A stretch of DNA of 41,647 nucleotides, from positions 55,775 to 97,421 of the forward strand of contig CAMPET010000091.1 in assembly GCA_946803715.1 (NCBI GenBank), written 5' to 3'. The position numbers and the translations under genes were made by a program. The notes beneath the pieces were generated by a model. The model did no database searches, had not been told where the DNA came from, and saw only the letters and a list, made by a program, of their open reading frames with translations. How positions within the stretch are numbered: position 1 is the stretch's first letter; every line of letters begins with the position of its first letter. This DNA comes from Beroe ovata. Lineage: Eukaryota > Ctenophora > Nuda > Beroida > Beroidae. This document shows, piece by piece, positions 21,401-30,895 of the stretch.

Positions 21401-21752
21401 AAAAACCAACAATGCTCTTCTAAAGAGAAATAGGAAGGCCCAGAGGAAGATTGCCGTGTTGATCTCAACAGACATCCTAGCATGGCTTCCATTCATCCTC
21501 ATGTGCATAATCAACTACACAGGATGGGTAGATACTTCGGAATGGTATTCACTGTTCAGCATCGTTATCTTACCTTGTAACTCTGTGGTTAATCCCTTCG
21601 GCATCTATGATGACGTCATACTGAGCTTTCTGAAGAAAATATTAAGGGCCACTCGCATTCCATCCATGATCAGCTTCATTGGGAAGTTCTTCAGTCGAGC
21701 CAAGGTTGAACAAGATCCAATCGCACCGATACAACAAATAACACAGCTGTAA
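18429..21752 (+). CDS. Single-exon LDLa-repeat rhodopsin-class GPCR
   Basis: 1107 residues. The start at 18429 is preferred over the upstream in-frame ATG at 18318 because it opens with a leader (MSWYVHWHLVLIMVHFRG) and an acceptor-like AG precedes it. The ectodomain (~700 residues) has about nine Cys-rich modules. The last two (~637-705) are canonical LDL-receptor class A (CDLNNDCGDWSDEENC, CNREFDCFDGSDEC); earlier ones are degenerate. Seven helices follow (~712-1075): TM3 ends MTILSLIRVSGIR in place of DRY, TM6 has STDILAWLPF, TM7 has NSVVNPFGIYD. ECL2 is long (~85 residues) and carries the Cys expected to pair with the TM3 YCN cysteine. It resembles RXFP/GRL101-type receptors without leucine-rich repeats. 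Ligand unknown. Lack of introns suggests a retrocopied or expanded family. Confidence 0.93.
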   Translation: MSWYVHWHLVLIMVHFRGTSSYGTFTPDIKHRGYTVGVANFSGWNYSDCKLVNVRDYLKEQCTIDNHLYFRCIFSEGFYRVTRNTCDELHFSHVCKGDFAFYQICGHKRLCRNLKIDMVGDVLPYSTLGVCDDFVCQVDHSAVLTDPRLVNEDFRLYDEMSHDFMQNDGWKAERCNKITDCANKIDGMPVDEYDCPEVIPEPVAQFHCIGEGTVTIPPDRVCDKVCNCNRCSDEAVCHNMTVGVVCESWYNPREYLQPHRICNGVRDCVSHIDEKYCEPTITCPSRPRKDLFGANATITRSLNNRMMCSIPEGRHWHTICEDYRDQMNCTGSLISPLTCEVSGYRTTLSEFVMCRDPPLCDDHLDNACIAVSTECTIHKHWMCDGVMHCSLAMDEFDFYCGILAEINCTRKVTYDGKALSLPSSWVMDGLEDCVDGIDEDATKWTKQCAAGNMDIFHFKSPNSDDSCKSKVQLKCPGSDLKALTLDRVCSGNLNCDSDVCISSRKLLDFLKGEKLQMLTGSLFYCFRGLTNLEAMLGRCEAMTILKGARVFGEEVVRVALPPAFATNVDCSDVFGLQYVYLTCTKQCLNQGVEIVCPITNLPSDSCMNYASNKRAKSLTTENKLALLLKQIDGSYQQRVFGCSNNLCLPWSKVCDLNNDCGDWSDEENCGNNFKCLNSNEYIPKSRVCNREFDCFDGSDECNDHCDSQTKIFSHAVLYQIAYTFGILATVLNSVVIIHGIMKLVRIKTRKGRINQSLILVVSFGDFLQGLFLLTLALADEFLNKTTCFTQFDWTTSIYCNVLGAFSTVGSLISLHSMTILSLIRVSGIRSMIPKPQDVSVKSNILLGFGVVGILAFDTLIATVPLFPVFEDYFVRELNYGNNPLFLGAIDKGKHASVISAYYGRLRNPDFTWKTIRKLVDGMFVNGDMKGKKLGFYGSNGFCLFNYFVKDDNPQMWFSGAVLCSNFLCVVIILVSYVVVLSATAKSSALAGKTNNALLKRNRKAQRKIAVLISTDILAWLPFILMCIINYTGWVDTSEWYSLFSIVILPCNSVVNPFGIYDDVILSFLKKILRATRIPSMISFIGKFFSRAKVEQDPIAPIQQITQL

Positions 21753-22197
21753 ATAAGAACAGAGCTGTATGATAACATTCCTGGGCAATTTGATGCAATT
21801 TGCATCTTTTGTTGTTCACAACACGAAGGCTTGTTTCAGTTCATTTCTTCTCAGCAATGATTCCGGTATCCCTGTGTAGTGGTACTATTCTTTCTAACTC
21901 ATAACTTGTGCCAAGCTCACAGCTCTCTTCAATGGTAATAAGGAATATTATTTTCCAGGTTTTCACACCCCAATCTATTTGTTAGACCCGACTTTTGTTT
22001 CACCTGGTGACACTTGTGTGAGTGTTTTTGGAGAAAATGACAGCTCTACAATAGGGAGAGTGGAGAGGAAGGTGTCAAAAATCACTCTTTTCGAAGGAAT
22101 CAGGAAATTCATAACCAGCTGTGTAGCATTTATTGAATAGAACTTTTCTGTTTCACATTCTGGTTGTTCTGGTTAGTTCTGCCCGTGTTGCGCAATC

Positions 22198-22734
22198 ATG
22201 AAATTGCATGTTGTCTTGGCAGTATTAGTCACTGTTTCCCAGTGCTTCCAAGATTTGCAGCTGACTCAGTACCGATTATCCAGTGGAAACACGGGCTGTT
22301 TGATCCAGTGTACTGGATCCACAGACAGGGGCACTCTTACCTGGACAGACGATGGCGACTTTGTTCAAACTGAAACCCCTGGCGACACCACGCAGTGGGA
22401 GAACATTTACACAGGCTATAACTATGGAGCAAGCAACAATTACAAGGATAACTACATCAGAATTATAATAGATACGTCTAAGTGTGGCTTCACAGGGATT
22501 CCCGTTGTTATATCCACTCTGGATGTTAACAGCGGGGTGTTGCCCGAGGATTTCAATGAGTTACCGGGGAGTGCACTCATACAAGGTTCCACAGCAGTGA
22601 CAGATGTTACCAGTAACTCGTTCACAGTCCACTTACTGGGATGGATCACTGGTAGGACTGATTTGGAAGCAAATATTCGCAGCATAAGGCCGTTCTTTGG
22701 AATCAATTGGAGGGCTTATGGACATGTTTGCTAG
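22198..22734 (+). CDS. Small secreted protein, possibly H-type-lectin-like
   Basis: 178 residues in one exon, beginning with a leader MKLHVVLAVLVTVSQC. The mature part contains NTGCLIQCTGST, then DTSKCGFTGIPVVISTLDV, then VTSNSFTVHLLGWITG, ending FGINWRAYGHVC. The order 'P.V...+..LDV ... +.F.V.+..W ... +.W.A.G' resembles the six-stranded H-type (discoidin II/Helix agglutinin) lectin fold, here capped by Cys pairs. This is pattern resemblance only. It lies 445 bases downstream of the GPCR on the same strand with its own leader, so it is a separate gene. Probably extracellular recognition or mucus protein. Confidence 0.75.
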   Translation: MKLHVVLAVLVTVSQCFQDLQLTQYRLSSGNTGCLIQCTGSTDRGTLTWTDDGDFVQTETPGDTTQWENIYTGYNYGASNNYKDNYIRIIIDTSKCGFTGIPVVISTLDVNSGVLPEDFNELPGSALIQGSTAVTDVTSNSFTVHLLGWITGRTDLEANIRSIRPFFGINWRAYGHVC

Positions 22735-22856
22735 CTAATTGGACCTCACCTCTTGATAACATTTTATTTTACTTAGAACTTTAGCAGTGCTGTTTTTGTG
22801 CAATGATAAAAGCTGTTCGAATGTCAGCATTCATTAGTTTCACTGGACTTCCTAGG

Positions 22857-22930
22857 AACTATACAACGAACTTTACTACGAACTATACAACGAACTATAC
22901 AACGAACTATACTACAAACTATACTACTAA
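22857..22930. repeat. 12-bp tandem repeat (ACTATACAACGA)n
   Basis: Six near-identical 12-base units (ACTATACAACGA, ACTTTACTACGA, ACTATACTACAA) in the 3' region between the secreted-protein gene and the convergent LRRIQ3 gene. Confidence 0.9.
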
Positions 22931-22991
22931 TGATACATGAAAAGATCCCACTCGTTTCAACTACTCTTGCCCGAAAATGAGCAAAATTTAC

Positions 22992-24298
22992 CCTCACCAA
23001 TGCCGAAGTTCTTTGAGTTCGGCTTGCCTCCTCACAGCCATTCGCTTCCTCCATGCACGTTGTATGATTATAACAGGTGAATGCCTCCTTAGAACTCCCT
23101 CAACCAACTTGAGTGCTTTCAGGCATTGGATCATTCCTTCTTCCCTGGTCATATCCTGGTGGTTTTGCTCACATTGATGTTCATAAAAAACCACTGATGA
23201 AATTTATTACAAACAAAGAACCAAGTATATGGTAATTGTGTCGTTTTATATACCTTTTTCAGATAAGGAAGTTGACCAATTCTAAGAGCTGGATGATATG
23301 CACAGAATCTTTCCTTGAATTTAGCATCTTCAATGACCTCTTCATCACTGATCACCAATTGATCAAGGCACTGTTAAGTAATGATGAAAGTGAAACAAAC
23401 TTACACTTCAGTGAAGACGAGTTCGAGTTATCAGAAATGATGATGATTGTACTGATCAAAAGTTCAAACCTTTAAGCTCCAAATTGAGTTAACTGCATGG
23501 TGTCGATAATGCTTAGTTAGACTGACAGGAGTATCAAACATAGTTAAAATCTGAAGGTTTGGAGCTCCTGAATGGATAATGGATAAGTTATCATCACTCA
23601 TCATTCTATCATAACAATCAGAGATAGAAATTAGATTTACGAAATGAAACAAAATGGATAGATAATCAATCAGATCTAAAAAATCAGAGATCAATTATCA
23701 AGGAGATTTTCCCAAAACTAAATAAGATAAATAATTACCAGCAAGCTCTGTAAAGACTGACAACTTATTGATAGTATTATCATGAAGATACAAGATTTTG
23801 AGACATGACATCTTTGACCAATGTTCTGCTGAGGGTAATCCACTGACCTGGAATTATGAGTATAGATGCCATGAAACATTACTACTTATGAGCAGTGGAT
23901 GCATTGAATTCAAAAATTTTATACAACTTTCATGCTGATGCTATTCAGTGATTTTAACAAACCTTGTTAGTACTAGCATCTATCTTAAGAAGCTTCTTGC
24001 ATCCCACCACTGATGACAGGTCAGCAATATAGTTATTTGCAAGTAAGCAAATCTCTAGTGACCTTAATAATGATATTGCACTGACATCGCTCAAACCACA
24101 GTAACTCAGATTCAAAAATGCTATGCCCTGAATATTTTCATGTTAATAAAGCTACCTTCCATATTTTTGATAAGATATCAGTTGAAAAATTTGACCATAG
24201 TTTTATTCTCACCTCATAATTGCTCTGTTTAGTGAAATACTTGATATCAGCAAGGGAAAGTTCCTTGTTGCTGCTCTCTTCAACCTTCTTTACAGCTC
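22992..24298 (-). CDS. LRRIQ3: LRRIQ3 orthologue (leucine-rich repeats plus IQ motif), start exon not found
   Basis: Six phase-consistent exons (minus): 24298-24213, 24127-23963, 23847-23739, 23567-23470, 23370-23254 and ~23155-22992. Leucine-rich repeats (FLNLSYCGLSDVSAI, LEICLLANNYIADLSSV, LKILYLHDNTINKLSVF) lead into a block close to vertebrate LRRIQ3: LTMFDTPVSLTKHYRH, NSIWSLK, LVISDEEVIEDAKFKERF. An IQ motif follows (SPVIIIQRAWRKRMAVRR), expected to bind calmodulin. The stop comes 12 residues after it; the vertebrate protein has a long further tail. A GTGAGG donor overlaps the stop (GGTGAGG), so a spliced extension is possible, but no exon was recognised. The last exon's acceptor may be 12 bases further upstream (23167). 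Function is not well established; it occurs in ciliated lineages. Confidence 0.9.
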
Positions 24299-24928
24299 CT
24301 GATGGTAACAAATACTATGAAGCTAGTTTTAAAATTTGGTAACTTCAGTTGATGTCACATAGAATGATTTCATGCTAATCATTTGCAGTTATCATAACCT
24401 TGATTTGGTGGTATCATTTCATTTACATTTTTGATTCAATATCCCCTAATCATATCATTTTCTCTGAATTTCTGAACAAATGGAGGAAATGATTAATGGA
24501 GACCCAGATAGGCCAACCTTATAGCAAAAGATATAAATCAAATAAGCACTTAGCACTTAGCAGACAGTGCATCAACAATTGTATCCATATATTATGCTGA
24601 GTATGAGTATTGGAGTGATTTTAAAAATGGAGAAGAAGCTTGCTGATTATGGTGTATTAACAATTGAAGATAGTGTGATAAACAGATATGTCACACTGAA
24701 ATGTTTGACTCTGTAACAATGTCTGTTTCAAGGTGTCGTATATCTGTTCACAGTGTAAAAAGTAAAAGCAAAAGGCTATATATTGCATAAATGCATCATC
24801 AGTCTTCAGAATTCCTCTCGATGTCATGACAGCTTATGCATATGTCATAATGACACAACATTATATACTTCATAGTTACTACTTACAATCATAATTAACA
24901 TAAGATTAAAAGTTAATTTTTCCTGTCT

Positions 24929-25010
24929 TTGCCGGATGTTATCTGTCCACTGTTTCTTGCGCGCAGCACGCGCGCCTTTATCGAAGGCCAAAACAGATGA
25001 CATCCGGCAA
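24929..25010. mobile_element. Short hairpin (MITE-like) element
   Basis: Ends TTGCCGGATGTTATCTGT and ACAGATGACATCCGGCAA are inverted copies with one mismatch. Between them lies a GCGCGC-containing centre. Confidence 0.75.
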
Positions 25011-25647
25011 GCCTATCGACGTTCATGTTCAGTGCAGTGCTTCGCGCCTGGCCTTCGCGGCTCCAAGCTCGTTGCCTGAATGGCATGCCTGGTTGTAAGA
25101 TTTCCCCCTCCTACTCTTGGCCTTGCTGCGCTGGCGGAATAACAATTGCGCGGCGCCGACGGTAGGGAAAACTTATTCCCGCGCTGCGTGATCCGACCCA
25201 AATACTCCGCGCGCGCTGCACCTGCGCGTCTCCGTGATTTGGAGACTTTTCAGTTGATCACTGAGTAGAACAGGGTCGCGCAACGTGTGCACAGAAAAAC
25301 CCTGGCCCTACAAGTTGCCTGGCGATGCTAGGGCCTAGCATTGCTACTAGTAGCTACTAGTAGCTACTTGTACTCATCGCATCATTTCACAAGGGCCTAT
25401 AATTGATTTAAAATTCTCCCATATTCCATGAGTTGATGTATGCAACAGTGATAATGTCATTCATAATATTTTACCATCATTGATATAATCGTTTATTGGT
25501 TTGTATACTCTAAATTTACAGGACTGATTAATTAGGAAGTTCTTTATATGGGTATCTTGAAAAAGGTTACTTAAAATGATATTAATACAACTGAATATTT
25601 GAGTTGATCCTCTGTCAAAATCATTCTATTCTATTCTATATAATCCC

Positions 25648-25755
25648 TTTTGGTAAAAAAAGCATGGTATATAGCATTGTGCCATGATAGAATTACTCAT
25701 TTTGGGTAAAAAAGCATAGTATATAGCATTGTGCCATGATAGAATTACTCATTTT
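25648..25755. repeat. Two tandem copies of a 52-bp unit
   Basis: Both copies read TTTTGG..TAAAAAAGCAT(G/A)GTATATAGCATTGTGCCATGATAGAATTACTCA; they differ at two or three positions. They lie ~200 bases before the zinc-finger gene's first coding exon. Confidence 0.93.
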
Positions 25756-25950
25756 GGGAGTATGACCTGGTGACAGGCTGGATAATTATAGACAAAAAGG
25801 AGTACCTTATTCAAATTGCAACCCTCACCAGGCTATTCATGAATGATAACAACAGATATAAAGCATGTTCTACAGGGAACCAACACAGGATATTTAAATA
25901 TCGTCTGTTAATATCAAGCTGCAATCTCAGTGCTTACAAGGAATTTGCAG

Positions 25951-28900
25951 ATGCTACCACCAAGGCACCAGCTAGCTTTGGGGGGAGGAGAATCTACTGA
26001 TGATACAGGAACAACTGCCTTGGGTATGACTGCTGATGCTATTGCTGAGGCATACAGTATCTTTGATAATGAGAAGAGCATAGCTGATGATGAGCTTCCA
26101 AAAGTTATTCAAAAAGAACAAACTATCAGTCACCAGTCTAAACTCCTAAACTCATTGTCAAATAATGATGTTCCTGAACAATTACCTAAGAAGGAGATCA
26201 TAAAAAATACAAATACCTCAAAAATGCAGATAAAATCAGATATGTCACAACAGAAGCTGGCATTTTTTGATTTTCATAAGAAGAAAGGTATTGCTGACTA
26301 TGATGAAGTTCATGAGGCTTTGGAGTCATGGAGTTCAGATGAGGAGTACCCTACAAACAATGCACCTCGATTGGGTAATTTCAAGCAAAAATTCTTTTGG
26401 AATGAACAATGAATTATTGTTATAATCAGCAGTCTTTATCCAATCATTGTACTTTTATGATACAATTAAAACAGGAAAAGAACCAGTAAAATGTGTTTTA
26501 TGTGGGTTCATGTCAATGCGACGTTTAGAGATGTTCAACCACATCAAAAGGCAACATCAAGTTGAGAGTAAAGTGGCTGAGGCTAAAAGGTTAGCTTGTA
26601 AAATGGGATTGTTTACATATTAGTTTTTTGTGTAATTGGACATTAATTGGCCAATGAGACTAAAATAATTATTTCAGGGACTGCAAAGCAAAGTTGTGTC
26701 AGTGGTGCAATTTCACATCAACATTATGGCTGGATGTAGTAATCCACCAAATTATCTATCATACTGAGTCCAGATATAGCAAACAGTTTTATACAAATGA
26801 AATGTGGAACACACCCCCATTCAGGTACTACTTAACTGTATCGTGCTAAACAATTTCTGCAAAAAGCATCGATGAGAGTTCACACATCAGTTGCCCTACT
26901 TACAAGCTGTTTTACTTGTCAAGACAACTGATTGTCTTACTTTGCAAGACATCTGATTGTAAAAAACAAAATGTATTTTGTCTTATGTTATCAAAACTAC
27001 GTTTTCATACCCGTCAGGTCATTGTACCACAAGTTCAGAGAAAGCAAGGCTATAGCAGGAGATATGGATCTGCCTCCCGATCCATTCGCTAGCTCTGGCT
27101 ATCCATATCTTGATGATTTCCCCCGAAATTATGTGAAAATTTCGGACATACAAGCATCTGATGTTGTTGATGTTTCCGGATATGTCATAAGTAAGCTTTT
27201 AAAAAGAGCTTTTGAGGACCATAAAACCTATAAAAATATCATGAGTGGGAGTCGCTGCATTGATGTAAAGAGGAATCGAAGCAATTTGGAAATGCTTGAG
27301 CTAGAACGGTGGTCTTGCTTTTCAACAACAAAAATAGTGAACAGAATTCATTCGAGAAAACATGGACCTACCGGATCGAGTGATATTCTTGAGTTATTCA
27401 GTGATATGGTGAGGAAACGGTACTGTTGGTTTTGCACTGAAACTGCCCTGAGAGATGATGTGTGCAGATACGGTAGATTTCGTAGTGATGAAGCCATCAC
27501 AAGCCATCTATTCTGGCATATGAACATCAAATATTTCCTCTGTTGGGAAGAAGGGTGTGACGATCTGTGTGCATTTGCTTCAAATGAAGCACTTTTAATC
27601 CACATAAACAGTGTGCGGAAATTGAGGTTAAATGAAGACATAAGTCGAGAAATGTCTGCTGATTGTAAAAGAGCTCAGACACGGAAGGTGTATCCTAGGA
27701 GGAAAAAAACAAGAAGAAACGACTTGGGATCAGAAGTTATCTCAGATTACCTGTCCGTGATTCCAGTTGACCCTGATAGGCTAGATGATTCTTTATCTTT
27801 CGAGGAAGATCGATATGCAATCTGCCAGAATAAGTTGAGAGTAGGTGATGTGCCTTGTAAGCTTATGTCGCAAAAGAATTCGTCCCTTGCAGTCGGGGAA
27901 GTTCCATCTGCTTGTACTGATCCTACACCAGCCATTCTTGTCAGTGGTGTGGGCACAACACATGATACCAAGTCATCCCAAGCATACCAATCTGTGCAAC
28001 CATCATTTCAACATGGCGCTTATATTCCATGTTCTCTGTATAGCTCACACAAAAAGTGCTTTCATGGAGTTGACAAAATAACAGTGCTCTTTGATGATCA
28101 GCTCTCTTTTGAAGAAACTAGATTCATGTTTCGCAGCAATCGTAAAGCCAATGAGGAAATCGGTGCAGAGAAGTCTTTAGTTGAAGAAAAAGATGTGGAA
28201 AATCCCTTCGCCAATTATAAAAGACAGAAGCCCGGCATGACCAATCATCGAAAAAGGTTGGGTGAGCGATCAAAGATATCTGGTCATTTAACCTCGAATT
28301 CCGACTCAGACACGTCTGATGACCCAAACGACCCTTACTACAGGATGGATGAGATTGATTCCCTTTATGTGCCCAAGCGGATTACAGAGATTACAGAAAA
28401 ACAATACTCGCTCCGTAAACGGCCAAAGCTCGATAGGCCACACTCAGGCTATATTTCCGAAGATTCACGACCAGATGACGGTTTTCTGGTCCCTGACCAA
28501 GCGAAATCATTTGAAGAAAGCGATGAATTTCATTTTGATCAGAATACTCTCTGTTTGGAATATGGTGATTCGCCATATGCCCTGAACATGACATGTTTGA
28601 GGGACGAGCTCATGGCTGGAGACTCCTCTGAAAGTACGGATGAGTCAGGTGATGAAAAGGGAAAACTCGAGCTTTATGCTATCAACAAGACTGGTCGCAC
28701 AAATTCAACCTTCTTCCAACCCATTAAAGATGAGATCATGGAAGATGTAAAAGATTTGAAAATAGAAGTGAAGACAGAAGATGGAGAAAAGATTTTCATC
28801 GAAAAATGCATAAAAACAGAAAGAATTCCAATTCCCTGCCCGTCAAGTAGTTCCAGAGCTGCTACAGCACCGCAAGTGGTAGAATCAGTTAGTCAGACAG

Positions 28901-29775
28901 CCCGAAAATCAATCTCGCGAACCAAGACCCCCGAACAACGTTGTAAACAACCTGTACTCTGTATAAAGAAGACGAGAATCAAATCTGAGCCTTCAGACAA
29001 GTATTTGAGAAGTGTGAGCGATGAACGAGAGCCCAGACCACCTCCACAATACGACAGCCATGATTCAACAAACAAATCAATGATGGCATGTGCTGAAACA
29101 GAGCCCAGATCTCCTCCGAAAGGTACAGTGAGTGAGGAGCAGCCAGTCAGCCCAAATGCACCACGTATCACCCCATTGTCACCATCAGCTTTCCCCATGA
29201 TGTCCCCTGGGAGTCCTAACGCCCCGAAAGTAAGACCATATGTTTCTACTGATGAAGACGCAGAGCATACCCTCTCCGCAAGTGTAAGAATCCGGCAAGC
29301 TAATCATGCCATACCGTCCCCCTGTCCAGTGACTGCTAGCAACTACAAAAGATGTGAATACTGCAGCAAACGGTTTAAGAACCTGCTCTGCGCTAGGATC
29401 CACTATTGGGTAGATCATCTCCAGTTACCGCACAATGTAGATGCCATGATACCGCACACTTACGCAACTCAGCTCGAAATGGAGAAGATGCTGTGTCCAT
29501 ATTGTAGAGTTCAAATTCTGGGCCGTCAGTGGGATGCTTTTGAATTGCACATCTTGAGTCACCTCCAGCTTTTTCCTTACATCTGCAGCAATTGCAGGTT
29601 TCCTGCTATGTCTCCTAAAGCGCTATCAAAACATTCTTGTTTTAGACGTAGGGTAAAACCGTTAAAACCAGAGAGAAAGGAGGAAAGCATGTCTGCGGTT
29701 AAAATCGAGCTAAAACCGAGTGTAACATTGTGCTTAGATGAGTCTGAGCCTTGCATTAAGCCTGAACGGAACTGA
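25951..29775 (+). CDS. Large C2H2 zinc-finger nuclear protein
   Basis: Four exons join in phase: 25951-26374, 26475-26589, 26678-26824 and 27018-29775, giving 1147 residues. The ATG abuts an acceptor (GAATTTGCAG|ATG); an in-frame ATG lies 21 bases upstream. Zinc knuckles: CVLCGF..HIKRQH (exon 2), CQWCNF..HQIIYH (exon 3), CWFCTE..HLFWH (~364), CEYCSKRF..HYWVDH (~1007), CPYC..HILSH (~1054) and CSNC (~1084). The middle is long, acidic and disordered, with three spaced copies of a (DD.L)SFEE motif (~485, ~588, ~723) and at least six psi-K-x-E sumoylation-type sites (IKDE, VKTE, IKTE, IKSE, VKIE, IKPE). This suggests a chromatin-associated transcriptional regulator. No orthologue recognised. Confidence 0.9.
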
Positions 29776-30895
29776 ACTTTCATCAAATACTAAATCGAGC
29801 TTTATGATTATGATTTATGGTTATGATTGAGCAATTTTGTTTACTATTCAATTCTTAAATCCTTTATTTCTTTTATTCTTTCATTGCATTTTCTGCATGC
29901 GGGTTATAATTCTACGATGATTTAATTAAAGCATAGTTTTTTTCTTTTTCCTTTGCTTAAGGTTATTAGAAATATAACCGTATATTAACGTGTATTAACG
30001 TATTTATAAACGTATTTATTTGCTTTTAGATGATTAAACGGAATTTTTTATTCTATATCCACTTTTGATACCTGAATCGTATATTTACTGAGATTTCAAT
30101 ACAGTCTTTGCATTGTCTTTGGTCCAGTTGAAAGTTGGAACGCGGACGATGGAGACTATAAATTACTCGATTGACAGGGTATTTTCATTATCCAGGACAC
30201 TGTCATTATCCAGGACACTGAAAGCAGCTATCTAGGTTTGACAGTCACAAGTCATATTTCATGTCATCATCAACGATTATTCGACACCACTCTTGACACC
30301 ACTTTATTGTTGAATTCACTCATCCGTTGCATGTTTGAGGCCTTTGCATTGGTATTCAAGAAAAATTCGTATCATGTTAGGAAGGCGCTATGCAATAACT
30401 ATGCAAGCTATTGCGCGTAATGATCGCGCGCGCGGGTAATGATCGCGCGCGCAAGCTAAGCTTATTCTCAGATCAGATCAGACTGGCTCTAAAAACAAAT
30501 AACAAAAAGATTAAGTTTAACTATAAAACCAACCAAATATAGTGCGGGAAATTATATGATTTTGCTGCTGACCCTATAACTCAAGCAGCCTTAAATTTAA
30601 GCCTTAAACATTTATACTCTATAAAAACAAAAATCCTCGTTTAAAGATTGATAAGGAATAACGTTAACCTGTCATCGGCGCGGTTTTACCAAACAAATAT
30701 CATATCCATGTCAGTTGTCACTGAAAGATTATAGAATCGTTAGTTCAACTTTGGATTGCCATTTGCCTGAATGAGTGATTGCTACTTCATACCCCTTGTC
30801 AACCCATCTCAAAATCAATGTTTCATGATCACTCCCAGTCCCACACAGTCACATGTCAAACATTACGGATATAATTCATCACGATAATACGACCT
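29776..30895. other. Intergenic interval between convergent genes
   Basis: AT-rich 3' flank of the zinc-finger gene. It contains two copies of CATTATCCAGGACACTG(T/A) (30187-30222) and a duplicated GTAATGATCGCGCGCGC (about 30418-30452). No coding block was recognised. Confidence 0.6.

Larger units (their letters stand above)
24299..25929. other. Head-to-head interval between LRRIQ3 and the zinc-finger gene
   Basis: Should hold the promoters and 5' exons of both divergent genes. Contents: a GC/CpG-rich block (24955-25270), a hairpin element at its edge (24929-25010) and a 52-bp tandem duplication (25648-25755). A 29-codon + frame at 24625-24714 is open but I cannot support it as a gene. Confidence 0.6.

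Noticed and set aside
24625-24714. 29-codon + frame starting MEKKLADYG
   Set aside because: Too short, no splice partners or conservation evidence; sits in a promoter interval.
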